A DNA stretch of 64,000 nucleotides. It comes from JAGOEF01 sp029564465. GTDB lineage: Bacteria; Bacteroidota; Bacteroidia; Bacteroidales; ML635J-15. The notes under the pieces are model-generated. The model ran no database searches. It was not told the DNA's origin and saw nothing but the letters and a program-made list of their open reading frames with translations. Shown here piece after piece: positions 55,283-64,000 of the stretch. The DNA is taken from the NCBI GenBank assembly GCA_029564465.1, contig JAKQPY010000056.1, forward strand, positions 1 through 64,000, written 5' to 3'. Made by a program: the position numbers and the translations under genes. Numbering within the stretch: the stretch's first letter is position 1; each line of letters opens with the position of its first letter.

Positions 55283-55987
55283 TTAAAATTCGAACTTATA
55301 ACCGATTCCTTTCATCGTCTTGATAAAATCATCCCCGATTTTTTCGCGTAATTTACGAACGTGTACATCGATGGTTCTGTCGCCAACAACCACTTTGTTA
55401 CCCCAGATTGCGTAGTATATTTCGTCGCGGGTAAACACCTTGCCGGGTTTTGAGATGAGCAGCTTCAACAGTTTAAACTCTTTCTTGGGGAGCAGAATTT
55501 CAATTCCGTCTTTTTCGATGCGGTGCATTTCGATATCGATGCTCAGGTTGTTGAAAACAAATTTACTGTTTTTATTTTCTTCCGGCTTTTTCAAGTCGTT
55601 CAATAATCGGTTGTGGTGTCGCAGCAGGGATTCGATTTTTTTTACTATAATTTTTGGTTTCACCGGTTTGGTAATGTAATCGTCAGCACCAGCATCAAAC
55701 CCAGCAATTTGTGAATAATCTTCAGACCGGGCTGTAAGGAAAACAATGATTACCCGGTTCATTTCGGGCAGTTCACGAAGTTGCTGGCACACTTCGATAC
55801 CATCGGCTCCGGGCATCATTATGTCAAGCAGAATCAGGTCAGGATTGGTTTGCCCGGCTTTTTGAATTGCTTCGATTCCATTCGCTGCGCAATGGACTTC
55901 ATAGCATTCGCGACCCAGATTATACGATAGAAATTCCCTGATATCGGAATCATCGTCAACAATCAGGATTTTATTACGGTTTTCCAT
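55283..55987 (-). CDS. OmpR/PhoB-family response regulator
   Basis: A 234-residue transcription factor. The receiver domain (1-120) has acidic pocket DDD at 11-13, phosphoacceptor Asp55 (LILLDIMMPG) and Lys107 (ITKPVKP). The winged-helix DNA-binding domain (about 135-232) contains KEFKLLKLLISKPGKVFTRDE and VVGDRTIDVHVRKLREKIG. It precedes the kinase gene in the same direction. The GH16-like gene ends 10 bp upstream of its start, so the two-component genes may be read from the polysaccharide locus. Confidence 0.93.
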   Translation of the reverse strand: MENRNKILIVDDDSDIREFLSYNLGRECYEVHCAANGIEAIQKAGQTNPDLILLDIMMPGADGIEVCQQLRELPEMNRVIIVFLTARSEDYSQIAGFDAGADDYITKPVKPKIIVKKIESLLRHHNRLLNDLKKPEENKNSKFVFNNLSIDIEMHRIEKDGIEILLPKKEFKLLKLLISKPGKVFTRDEIYYAIWGNKVVVGDRTIDVHVRKLREKIGDDFIKTMKGIGYKFEF

Positions 55988-55997
55988 GAACGGGGTT

Positions 55998-57923
55998 TTA
56001 TTCTATGGTAATTTCGAAAATTTCTCCAAAGATATCATTTTTTGGGAATGGTATATTTTCTTGCAGGTAAGGACTACCGGGCCACCATTGTGTGTTATGG
56101 AATTCCTGGGTAACAATCAGCAGCATTTGGTTATTGGGAATCATACTTATGCTTTCGTCAACATATCCAACCACAAAAAGCTTGTTTTTTTCGGGTCCGA
56201 TCCGCCAAATAATTTTATCGGGTTGCCAGTCAATTTGAAAATAGTAATAATCTCCACCAAAGACCTCATCATCAGCAATAAAATATTTTTCGGTTACAGC
56301 ACGGTAAACGTCTTCCCAGCGGTGCCACCAGAACGTTTTACCCTGGTAAGAAATTTCGTTGCACCCACTGGCAAATTTGTCGGGCGATTGGCAGGCCATG
56401 TCCCAATTGGTGCAACACACTGCGATTTCGTGGTCACGTTGTTTTACATCTTCAGGAAAGTCAATATTCCAATCGGCAGGTCTTTTCTGATTGGCATTGT
56501 GCTCGGCATATACCGGCGGAAACTCGTTGGCAGGGCAATACGGTACTGTTTTTAGTATCTCGAAATCGATTTCGGAATAGCCAACGCGTTCAACCCGTTT
56601 GTCGTTACGTCCGCCCCAGTAGGTGGCCATATAGCCTTTTTTCTTGCAGGGACGGCGCAAATTCCAGCCTTTTTCCTGACCTGTGCCACCTTGGTAAATC
56701 ATCCATATGGCATTCGTAAGTCCATTCCATACGTTATCTTCATTCAATAACTCGGTGAGTTTTGCCTTAACGGTTATTTTTCCATAGGTAAAGCCATGTC
56801 TTGTGATGATGCCTACATTTTCTTTTCGCCATTCTCCATAGGTAGTAGCCGGGTTTTTAATAATTATTTTTTTGTTTACCGAATCGGATACTATGCTGCG
56901 ACATGGGTATTTGGCAGTTTGAGGCGTAGTGCCAATCAGTTCTTCTTTCTTACAGAAAGCGCGGTTCCAATTATATTCCTCTTTGCTGTAGCCTTCGCCA
57001 ACAACGTCGACAATCACAGGAATATTATTGAACTTCGATGATGGATCAACATAATGTACAAACTGGGTAACCGTGGCTTCTTCAAAAATTTTAGCATCAT
57101 TTCCGCAACGGCAATCAAAATATTTCTTGAAATCTGGGTTGTCTCTAAAATTATATTCCTCCACAAATACACCTTTGCCAAGATCAGGAGTGGCTTTTAG
57201 ATTAATAATGTCGTCGTATTTTGCCACGAAAGTATTCGTTAGTTCTTTGCCTTCACCAAACAAAAAATAATAGTAGGGGCTAATAAATCCAAGTGAACTT
57301 TGTTTTCCGATGAACTGTATATAATCCGGAATTCTTTTTAGGTCTTCATCAGTAACAACAATTAATAAACTACTATATGAGCCCACCCGTGGATTTCGTT
57401 TCCATCTATCGTTTTTTCCTTCGAAAAAATACATTTCTTCGTTACGCGGATTACCCACAATCCGAAAACCATCATGAATTGTTTTTTCTTCACCGCTGCC
57501 TATTTCTCCAATGGGTTTGAACCCTGTCAGCGAGTCTTCCCATGAACCATAAAAGTTTTCGTGGGCATAAGGGTGTATTTTGTTTGAATTGCTACCAAGT
57601 TCAGGGTTTTTGTAGGTTTCGTTTTGGTAATATACCTTGTAATAGTAACGCTGTGCCTTGTCCGAAGTATTTTTAACCGTGAACTCGAAATTGAATAGGC
57701 CATTATCTGTCTGACGTGCACTTGGGGCTGTAAAACCATGGATGGCACCTTCGTAATCAAGCCATAACACTTTATTTTCGGTAGTTTCGGGTAAATAGTT
57801 TGTGAGCCATGACACATCATTGACTTCCCATTCGAGTTTGGCTTTTTTATCCGATGGTTTGCATGCCGCTATCGCAACGATGACCAGTATTAAAAGGCTG
57901 AAAAGCAGTTTATTTAAATTCAT
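55998..57923 (-). CDS. GH16-like family lipoprotein
   Basis: A 641-residue lipoprotein. The ATG at 57923 gives signal peptide and lipobox AIAAC (Cys21). An N-terminal beta-sandwich region (about 35-340) precedes a concanavalin-like GH16 domain (about 350-640). The domain has YGKITVKAKL, WNGLTNAIWMI and the catalytic motif E-I-D-F-E (Glu451, Asp453, Glu455 in YSEIDFEIL). It ends with FQIDWQPDKIIWRI. GH16 enzymes cleave beta-glucans, laminarin, agar and similar; the substrate here is unknown. The start overlaps the upstream gene stop by 14 bp, so they are co-expressed. Confidence 0.82.
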   Translation of the reverse strand: MNLNKLLFSLLILVIVAIAACKPSDKKAKLEWEVNDVSWLTNYLPETTENKVLWLDYEGAIHGFTAPSARQTDNGLFNFEFTVKNTSDKAQRYYYKVYYQNETYKNPELGSNSNKIHPYAHENFYGSWEDSLTGFKPIGEIGSGEEKTIHDGFRIVGNPRNEEMYFFEGKNDRWKRNPRVGSYSSLLIVVTDEDLKRIPDYIQFIGKQSSLGFISPYYYFLFGEGKELTNTFVAKYDDIINLKATPDLGKGVFVEEYNFRDNPDFKKYFDCRCGNDAKIFEEATVTQFVHYVDPSSKFNNIPVIVDVVGEGYSKEEYNWNRAFCKKEELIGTTPQTAKYPCRSIVSDSVNKKIIIKNPATTYGEWRKENVGIITRHGFTYGKITVKAKLTELLNEDNVWNGLTNAIWMIYQGGTGQEKGWNLRRPCKKKGYMATYWGGRNDKRVERVGYSEIDFEILKTVPYCPANEFPPVYAEHNANQKRPADWNIDFPEDVKQRDHEIAVCCTNWDMACQSPDKFASGCNEISYQGKTFWWHRWEDVYRAVTEKYFIADDEVFGGDYYYFQIDWQPDKIIWRIGPEKNKLFVVGYVDESISMIPNNQMLLIVTQEFHNTQWWPGSPYLQENIPFPKNDIFGEIFEITIE

Positions 57924-60090
57924 AGACTTCAACTTTTGGAGTAAAAAATGAATGGTTTTTTCTAAGGCTTCCCGACGAAATGGCAGAATACTTTTCGCTA
58001 AACGAAAAAACCATGACTTCGCTATGAGGGTCACCTGCAAAATTTCCGCATGCTATGGCTGTAGCCGGATAGTATTTGGGGTTATTATAGTCGGTAAAAC
58101 CCGAAAAATCAACATTTCTAATTATTTCGTAATGATCTTTATTCAATTCTATCAGTTTCAGATCGAACCTCCAGGCTCGGTCGAGCATAAGTAGATTGGC
58201 AGGTGTTCCGCTTTTGAAATTACCAATGAAATACTCTGACGTATTGCTTAATCCGTCGTAACCTGCTTTGCCATTCCGACCGGTAACCAGTGATGCGATT
58301 TTAAAATGTGGCCATTTCCCTTCTGCATGGTAAATGCTATAGCTACAGCTATTTTCGGCTCCTCCCAGCAAAACGATTTCGGGGCCGGGTTTATCGTTGA
58401 TCAGGTCGCCCGAAAACACCCTGGTAATATTACCGAAATCTCCGGCCATGGGCTCAAAAACTGTGCTGCCCGACGTGGTATAGAGTATGCCTGCTTTTCC
58501 GCTGTTGCTGATTATCATACATGCTTGTTTCCCGTCGGTACCCAGAACTTTACATCCCAATCTGACATCTTCGAAACCACCAATTTTACTGTAGTCAATT
58601 CCATAGTTTTTTTGTGCTTTCAGCGATTTTACGTTCCCGGTCATTGAATAGCAAATCAGCTTTTTGTTGTTGTTATCGAATGCAAGTATTTCATCGGTTC
58701 CATCAGTGTTAATATCACAAGGAATCAGGAATGAATTTGTACTGAGTTCAGTCCCTAAACCTATGGGAGCAGCGTGTAAGCTGCCATTTTCGATGTAGTA
58801 ACAACTGAGTTCGGCGGGTTGATTACCAGCAACAACCTGATCGTATGTATTGCTTAATATACGGGCAGTCATGCAATATTGAATCTGGGTTATTTGATTA
58901 CCCAGCCAAAGATGGTTTGCCGATGCTTTATGCAGGATAATGTTTTGGTATGGCGGTTGGTTTATTTTAGGCGCAAAGTTGGGCTCTTTTGTAAGGTCGC
59001 AAAGTACTTCGTTCCCCATTTTTATGTCCTTATTGCTCTTTAGCACAAAATATATATCATCGGTATACACGGTGTTATCGTTTCGGTTCCAACCATAAAT
59101 CTCCATGGTGTTACCCGGTTTGCAAGCCTCTGTGGGTATAGGCATATAGCCCTGCATTTTAGTCCATGACTTTACAGGATTCGTCTGGTTGATATGGTGT
59201 CCGTACCAGTGAACCGTATTGCCTTTGTTATCTTTAATGCTGAACACCAAAACGAAGTTGACCAGCTCTTTTTCGTTCATAAAATAAAACCGGTAGTTCA
59301 ATTGGTCGGCATTGTTCAGATCGAAATCCGACATCGGGCATGAATAAAGATAGGAGTAGGAATCGTTACCTGAAGCAACCGATGATTGTGTACCCTGATA
59401 GGCCTGCAGGTTTGAAATACCCTTACCCTGCAGGTTCTCGAAATCAATATTTTTTGACCGGGAAAATCCACCGGTGTTAATGTTTCCGCTAAAATCCAAT
59501 TCTATATCGTCGAGATAAATGGGGCTTGCGTCAATATTATTTATAGCATATATTTTAAGCTTGTTGTTTTTCTGCATTAAAGAATCGGGAATATGAAACT
59601 TTTTACCCGTCTTCGACCAGGAATCAGATTCCGCCTGTGTGCTTGTCAAATGATGACTATCCCAGAATAGTTGTGTTTTAAAGTCTTTGTCGAACACCGA
59701 AACCACCATCATTAAATCAATGTTCTTAGTCATCGGATAATACCAATAGTTCAGGTTCAGGTCTGCGAGGCTTTCGGTATTGAGTTTGTCCATATCGAGT
59801 ATGATTGCAGCCGAGTAACTTTTTTTTGACAACAAAACACATGACTTATTGCCTGAAAGCGAAACATCGGTGCTTACAGTATGAAGGGTCGCCGGGTCAA
59901 GATATTGGCGGGTTTCAAAATCAATAATAATTTTATTGCCTGAATTATCGGTACTATCGGATAATGTTTTAGGTCCGACCGGGTTAACCATATTGACTCT
60001 CGAGACCACAAATACAAGTGCCGAGAAACTGCAAATCAGAATAAAAACTATGATTAACCGGTTTTTTTTAGGTTGAACTATCTTCCTCAT
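57910..60090 (-). CDS. Membrane-anchored protein with duplicated jelly-roll and FG-GAP-like domains
   Basis: About 726 residues, with an N-terminal membrane anchor (RLIIVFILICSFSALVFVV) just after a basic start. Two similar units of about 140 residues follow; both contain W-x2-HH (WDSHH, WYGHH), SW(S/T)K and YLDDIE/YTDDIY. A region with FG-GAP/VCBS-like character comes next (DINTDGTDEILAFDNN; GDLINDKPGPEIVLLGG). The ATG at 60090 is chosen; upstream starts (60126, 60108) would increase overlap with the glycosyltransferase. No catalytic motif was recognised. A glycan-binding role with the GH16-like lipoprotein is inferred. Confidence 0.75.
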   Translation of the reverse strand: MRKIVQPKKNRLIIVFILICSFSALVFVVSRVNMVNPVGPKTLSDSTDNSGNKIIIDFETRQYLDPATLHTVSTDVSLSGNKSCVLLSKKSYSAAIILDMDKLNTESLADLNLNYWYYPMTKNIDLMMVVSVFDKDFKTQLFWDSHHLTSTQAESDSWSKTGKKFHIPDSLMQKNNKLKIYAINNIDASPIYLDDIELDFSGNINTGGFSRSKNIDFENLQGKGISNLQAYQGTQSSVASGNDSYSYLYSCPMSDFDLNNADQLNYRFYFMNEKELVNFVLVFSIKDNKGNTVHWYGHHINQTNPVKSWTKMQGYMPIPTEACKPGNTMEIYGWNRNDNTVYTDDIYFVLKSNKDIKMGNEVLCDLTKEPNFAPKINQPPYQNIILHKASANHLWLGNQITQIQYCMTARILSNTYDQVVAGNQPAELSCYYIENGSLHAAPIGLGTELSTNSFLIPCDINTDGTDEILAFDNNNKKLICYSMTGNVKSLKAQKNYGIDYSKIGGFEDVRLGCKVLGTDGKQACMIISNSGKAGILYTTSGSTVFEPMAGDFGNITRVFSGDLINDKPGPEIVLLGGAENSCSYSIYHAEGKWPHFKIASLVTGRNGKAGYDGLSNTSEYFIGNFKSGTPANLLMLDRAWRFDLKLIELNKDHYEIIRNVDFSGFTDYNNPKYYPATAIACGNFAGDPHSEVMVFSFSEKYSAISSGSLRKNHSFFTPKVEVYEFK

Positions 60091-61060
60091 CTGTGTCGTT
60101 ATCCCCATCGTCGGTATTCGTTTCATTAATGATATACAAAGGCCTGTTTCTCACGTTGTTGCCAATTCGGCTAATATACTCACCAATAATTCCCATGCTT
60201 ACCAGTTGAATGCCCCCGATAAACAAAATACTGAGAATGAGAGATGTCCAACCCTGAACATATTCCCGGGCAACCAATCGCTGATACAAGGCCCAGATAA
60301 TCAGTATGAACGAAACTATGCTGAAAATAAACCCAAGGTAGGTGGCAAACTTTAAAGGGAAATCAGAAAACGATGTAATGCCATCAATAGCAAAGCGCCA
60401 CATTTTTTTTAGTGAGTAACCTGATTTACCTTCGCTTCGCTTATCCCTGATAAAATCAACCGAAGTTTGCTTCATGCCAATCCATGCAATCTGACCACGC
60501 AGGAATTTTTGTTGCTCCGGCATTTTCATAAGAATATTGGCAACTTTTCGGTTTATAATTCTGAAGTCACCGGTATCAACCGGGATTTTGCTGCGAGTAA
60601 TCAACGACAAGGTGCGATAAAACAAGCGGGCCGTTGTTTTTTTGAACACACTGTCGCCGCGTCGTGTTAACCTTCGGGCATATACAACGTCGAAGCCTTC
60701 GTCCATTTTTTTGCTAAGGTCAGCAATCAGGGCAGGGGGATCCTGAAAATCAGCATCCATAATTACAATTCGTTCGCCTTTTGTTGCTTCAATACCGGCC
60801 GTAATAGCAATCTGATGTCCGAAGTTTCTGCTGAGATCGATATATTTAATTCTTTTATCGTTTGCGGATAATTGCTTGATTATTTGCAACGAATTATCGA
60901 TACTGCCATCATTCACAAATACTAATTCAAGCCGCGAAAATTGCAGGTTTTCGAGCACAGAAATAATTTCACGACTCAGCGCTTCAATGTTGTTCTGTTC
61001 GTTATATACCGGCAATACTACCGAAATTTGAATGTTTTGTGTCAATGCTTTCTTCTTCAT
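60068..61060 (-). CDS. GT2 glycosyltransferase (polyprenyl-phosphate sugar transferase type)
   Basis: A 330-residue family 2 glycosyltransferase of the DPM1/GtrB/ArnC kind. It transfers a sugar from a nucleotide donor to a lipid phosphate at the inner membrane. The N-terminal fold has SVVLPVYNEQNNIEAL, VFVNDGSIDNS and the metal motif MDADFQDPP. Two C-terminal membrane helices (about 235-260 and 270-295) anchor it. Donor and acceptor are unknown. It starts 13 bp after the flippase stop. Confidence 0.92.
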   Translation of the reverse strand: MKKKALTQNIQISVVLPVYNEQNNIEALSREIISVLENLQFSRLELVFVNDGSIDNSLQIIKQLSANDKRIKYIDLSRNFGHQIAITAGIEATKGERIVIMDADFQDPPALIADLSKKMDEGFDVVYARRLTRRGDSVFKKTTARLFYRTLSLITRSKIPVDTGDFRIINRKVANILMKMPEQQKFLRGQIAWIGMKQTSVDFIRDKRSEGKSGYSLKKMWRFAIDGITSFSDFPLKFATYLGFIFSIVSFILIIWALYQRLVAREYVQGWTSLILSILFIGGIQLVSMGIIGEYISRIGNNVRNRPLYIINETNTDDGDNDTDEEDSST

Positions 61061-61073
61061 CTCACAAAGATAT

Positions 61074-62618
61074 TTATTTCTCGTTATTGTCGGCTTCGGT
61101 GTGGCTATTTTCTTCGTTTACAGGTCGTAGTAGTTCTCCTAGTTTCGAAAATGAAAAAATGCGAATTACAAAGGCCAGGATAAGCGCAATACACAGGGTA
61201 ACTGTTGATGCAACCAGCCAGTTTTGGATAAGACTTTTGCTGAGCCATGCAATTCCAAGGGCTGCCGGGAAGAAAAGTAATATGCGAATTACGAGCAGGT
61301 AATTAATGCGGAGCTGCAGAATTTTAACGGCGATGAATGCCTGGGCTGCCATGGTAAACAGTTGGGTTACCATGCTGGTTATTGCAGCGCCTTCGATTCC
61401 AAACCGCGGAATCATCATAAAGTTAACAGCAATGTTGAAAGCCATTCCCGATGCTGCCATTATGTTGAGTTGCTTTAAACTCCCGTTGGCTGTAAGCAAT
61501 GATCCGAAAATGTAGGTTCCGCAGATACCAACAAAACCCGTCATTAAAAAGCCCAGAATATTTGCAGACTCGCGGGTGTGGGCCACATACATCAGGTTCA
61601 TCAGTTCCTGATTGTATATAATGCACACTGCGGCAAGCAGAATAGCCGGAACAATCAATAATAAAGATGATATTTTGACAATCTCGTCAACGGGTTCTTT
61701 TTTACCCAACATGCGCGCAAAAAGTGGCATCAGTAAAGCAGAAAACAGAAATGCAATCATCGAAAATGCATCGAGAAGCCTGAACGCCTGTGCGTATATA
61801 CCTGCCTGAGCCTGTCCATCGGGAAGCAGCCGCTCAATCATAATGGAATCAACCCTGTTGTAAAAGGCCATTAGCAATATCAGCAGGGCATAAGGCCAGC
61901 TTTGCTTCAGAAATACCGCATAAAACCGGAAGTTGAAACTAAGCCTGAAATATTGTGTGTGCCGAAGAACCAATACAAAAGCAACCAGGGCTGTTATCAG
62001 GTAACTGGCCGTTTGGGCATATACAAACCATTCAATCCGCATGGGTGTTGATGTCACGTTGCCCCAAATGAGCAGACTGCATACAACAATCATTATAAAA
62101 CGATCGAGGACTGAAAGTGCGCTATCGGTTTTAAACAATTGCAACCCACTGATATTCGATCGGAGATAGAGCACCATCGAGGAGAGAAACTGATTGAGGA
62201 TTAATACTGCCAATACCGACATCTGACGTAAATCGTAGCCGATAGCCAGTGCAATGCCAATCGAAACAACCGCGTAAAGAATTGCCAGCATGAACTTAAG
62301 CGAAACTATATTCGAGAAATATTTACTCAGCATGTGCCCGTGCTGCGCAATATTGCGGTTGTTGAAATTGGTGGTGCCCATGTCGAGCAAAATCTGAAGA
62401 ATCAGCGAGAAATTAAACAGGGTAAAGTAAAACCCGTACTCGCCGGCTCCCACAATGTTCTGAACACTCCGCTCGATTCCAAAAATCCAGAAAGGTTTTA
62501 CCAACAGGTTCAACAGCAGCAGGAACGCCAGATTTATGACAAAATTCTTCTTCAAAAATTCAACATGTTTCTCCGACAAATATACATATTTTGAAAGTCC
62601 TGACACGCTCTTTTTCAT
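61074..62618 (-). CDS. Polysaccharide flippase (Wzx/MOP family)
   Basis: Integral membrane protein of 514 residues with about 12-14 hydrophobic helices. ERSVQNIVGAGEYGFYFTLFNFSLILQILLDMG at the N-terminus and MEAALAASGMAFNIAVNFMMIPRFGIEGAA-like segments later are typical of MOP-superfamily O-unit flippases. It probably moves a lipid-linked oligosaccharide across the inner membrane. It is the first gene of the polysaccharide-type locus, divergent from the EF-G-like gene. Confidence 0.85.
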   Translation of the reverse strand: MKKSVSGLSKYVYLSEKHVEFLKKNFVINLAFLLLLNLLVKPFWIFGIERSVQNIVGAGEYGFYFTLFNFSLILQILLDMGTTNFNNRNIAQHGHMLSKYFSNIVSLKFMLAILYAVVSIGIALAIGYDLRQMSVLAVLILNQFLSSMVLYLRSNISGLQLFKTDSALSVLDRFIMIVVCSLLIWGNVTSTPMRIEWFVYAQTASYLITALVAFVLVLRHTQYFRLSFNFRFYAVFLKQSWPYALLILLMAFYNRVDSIMIERLLPDGQAQAGIYAQAFRLLDAFSMIAFLFSALLMPLFARMLGKKEPVDEIVKISSLLLIVPAILLAAVCIIYNQELMNLMYVAHTRESANILGFLMTGFVGICGTYIFGSLLTANGSLKQLNIMAASGMAFNIAVNFMMIPRFGIEGAAITSMVTQLFTMAAQAFIAVKILQLRINYLLVIRILLFFPAALGIAWLSKSLIQNWLVASTVTLCIALILAFVIRIFSFSKLGELLRPVNEENSHTEADNNEK

Positions 62619-62654
62619 TCATCAGGCTTTTATTTCAAGTTTCTGATTCAGGCA

Positions 62655-62684
62655 TTTGTGCAAACAAAAATTTTCTTATTTTTG
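62655..62684 (+). promoter_or_regulatory. Promoter of the EF-G-like gene
   Basis: TTTG (62655-62658), 18-bp spacer, TATTTTTG (62677-62684). It is followed by a short inverted repeat ACGGG/CCCGT (62695-62699, 62708-62712) in the leader. The start codon is at 62758. Confidence 0.6.
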
Positions 62685-62757
62685 TACGCCTTTTACGGGA
62701 GCATAAGCCCGTGATAATGTGTGAATAATTATTAATAAAAACCAGATAGACTCTGAC

Positions 62758-64000
62758 ATGAAAACTTATCAGACCAAACAGATCAGAAATGTTGCCCTGC
62801 TCGGAAACGGTGGCGCGGGTAAGACCATTCTTGCCGAAAGTATGTTGTATTTAGGAGGTGTAATTAACCGTAAAGGTGATATCGACAGCAAAAACACGGT
62901 ATCAGATTATCGTATTCTTGAACAGAATAACGGAAACTCGATTTTTTCGACCGTTATGTACACCGAATACAAAGATACCAAAATCAACATTATCGATAAT
63001 CCCGGCCTGGATGATTTTGTAGGACAGGTAGTTTCGTCGCTGAACCCTGCCGATTTGGGTCTCCTGGTTGTTAATGCCCAGAATGGTGTTGAAGTAGGTA
63101 CCGAAATTCATAACCGCTACCTCGAGAAGGCACATAAACCTGTGATTATTGTAATGAACCATCTCGACCACGATAAAACCAATTTCGAAAAAAGCTTCGA
63201 TATGCTTAAGGAATCGATGGGTGGTAATGTGGTGCTGGCTCAATTCCCGGTTAATCAGGGTGTAAGCTTCGATAGTATTATCGATGTTATTACCATGAAA
63301 ATGTACACCTACAAAGATGGTAAGACCATTGTCGGAGAAATTCCTGCTTCGCAAATGGGTCATGTTGAAGATATTAAAACCCAGCTAATCGAGAAAGCCG
63401 CTGAAGCGGATGAGTCGTTGATGGAAAAGTTTTTTGAAAACGATACACTTTCGGAAGCCGAAATGATGCAGGGAATAGCTGCTGGTTTGCCTCACCGTGG
63501 AATTTTTCCGGTATTTTGCGTAAATGCACGCACCGATCTCGGTGTTGAACGTTTGATGGACTTTATTGCCAATGTAGCACCCAGTCCTGACAAAGCAGAA
63601 CCCACCCTCAACAGCGAAGGCGACCCCGTGGTTTGCGACCCCGCAGCAAAACCCTCGGTTTTTGTTTTCAAAACTTCTATCGAAGACCATATCGGCGAAA
63701 TCAACTATTTCAAAGTAATGTCTGGGGTAGTAACCGAAAGTATCGACCTCTACAACTCCACCAAAGGTGTTAAAGAACGCTTGTCGCAGTTGTTTGTTTG
63801 TGCCGGTAAAAACCGTACAAAAATTGAGAAACTCAACGCCGGCGATATTGGAGCCACCGTTAAACTGAAAGGTACAAAAACCTGCCATACACTGGTTGCC
63901 CCCGGACTCGACTGGACTATTCCCAGCATCGAATGGCCCGCACCCAAATTCCGTACTGCTATTAAAACCGTTAACGAAGGTGAGGAAGAAAAGCTGGGTG
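62758..64000 (+). CDS. Elongation factor G-like GTPase, cut by window end
   Basis: At least 414 residues of a translation-factor GTPase similar to EF-G paralogues (FusA2 type). It starts MKTYQTKQIRN, has the G1 loop GNGGAGKT, and continues with domain-like segments such as VSDYRILEQNN, NHLDHDK and FKTSIEDHIGEINYFKVMSG. The G3 motif is DNPGLDDF instead of DTPGHVDF, so the conserved His is absent, and the G1 loop lacks the usual HxD. This implies changed GTPase properties relative to canonical EF-G. The 3' part is outside the window. Confidence 0.85.
   Translation, partial: MKTYQTKQIRNVALLGNGGAGKTILAESMLYLGGVINRKGDIDSKNTVSDYRILEQNNGNSIFSTVMYTEYKDTKINIIDNPGLDDFVGQVVSSLNPADLGLLVVNAQNGVEVGTEIHNRYLEKAHKPVIIVMNHLDHDKTNFEKSFDMLKESMGGNVVLAQFPVNQGVSFDSIIDVITMKMYTYKDGKTIVGEIPASQMGHVEDIKTQLIEKAAEADESLMEKFFENDTLSEAEMMQGIAAGLPHRGIFPVFCVNARTDLGVERLMDFIANVAPSPDKAEPTLNSEGDPVVCDPAAKPSVFVFKTSIEDHIGEINYFKVMSGVVTESIDLYNSTKGVKERLSQLFVCAGKNRTKIEKLNAGDIGATVKLKGTKTCHTLVAPGLDWTIPSIEWPAPKFRTAIKTVNEGEEEKLG

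Noticed and set aside
63385..63888. 167-codon minus-strand frame at the window end
   Set aside because: Antisense to the EF-G-like gene, which has clear translation-factor sequence in the other strand.

Overview
The window comes from a member of the Bacteroidota, probably a Bacteroidales-like lineage. Four large exported proteins end in type IX secretion (T9SS) sorting domains. The gene string rpmB-rpmG-DUF4295-ftsY is typical of the phylum. Several genes are preceded by the Bacteroidetes promoter pattern TTTG-N19-TAnnTTTG rather than by Shine-Dalgarno sites. Most genes are ordinary chromosomal genes. No rRNA, tRNA, CRISPR array, transposase or phage gene was seen.

Layout. 1-538 is a nested non-coding repeat. 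539-3253 is ppdK (minus). 3254-4304 is a non-coding kilobase dominated by a 21-bp tandem array. 4305-6306 holds gcvT and a TtcA-like tRNA thiolation enzyme. 6307-6614 is a small inverted-repeat element. 6615-13784 is a long minus-strand gene string: mnmA, a lipoprotein, a T9SS subtilase, xseA, an outer-membrane barrel, an LpxL-like acyltransferase and a metallo-beta-lactamase-fold hydrolase. 13830-19834 holds a MORN-like protein, an M23/LysM peptidase, an AsmA-like protein and an MFS transporter. 20049-28042 carries two giant T9SS proteins, a small lipoprotein and a barrel. 28187-30772 holds a methyltransferase, a small membrane protein, an OsmC protein and an MscS channel.

The most unusual locus is 30816-36369 (minus): two outer-membrane proteins, a von Willebrand factor A (VWA) lipoprotein and an exported WD40-caspase protein, with overlapping or nearly touching genes. 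The WD40 and caspase halves lie in different frames. The switch falls exactly at a run of nine G/C bases at 32874-32882. Removing one base restores a single protein of about 1037 residues with a signal peptide. This could be a phase-variable switch, a pseudogene or a sequencing error.

36588-42146 contains another T9SS protein, an unknown exported protein, fabG and a VWA-type membrane protein. 42294-45571 is a polyamine operon: arginine decarboxylase, agmatinase-like protein and a bacterial deoxyhypusine-synthase homologue. 45636-54145 holds a lipoprotein, the ribosomal protein/ftsY cluster, an M28 peptidase, an exported protein, a WYL regulator, a HIRAN-domain protein and lepA. 54142-55987 is a PhoR/PhoB-type two-component pair. 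55998-62618 is a polysaccharide-like locus: flippase, GT2 glycosyltransferase, membrane-anchored repeat protein and GH16-like lipoprotein. The window ends inside a divergent elongation factor G paralogue, starting at 62758.

All functions are read from sequence motifs without database searches. Start sites were moved inward where a signal peptide, lipobox or known family N-terminus indicated it.
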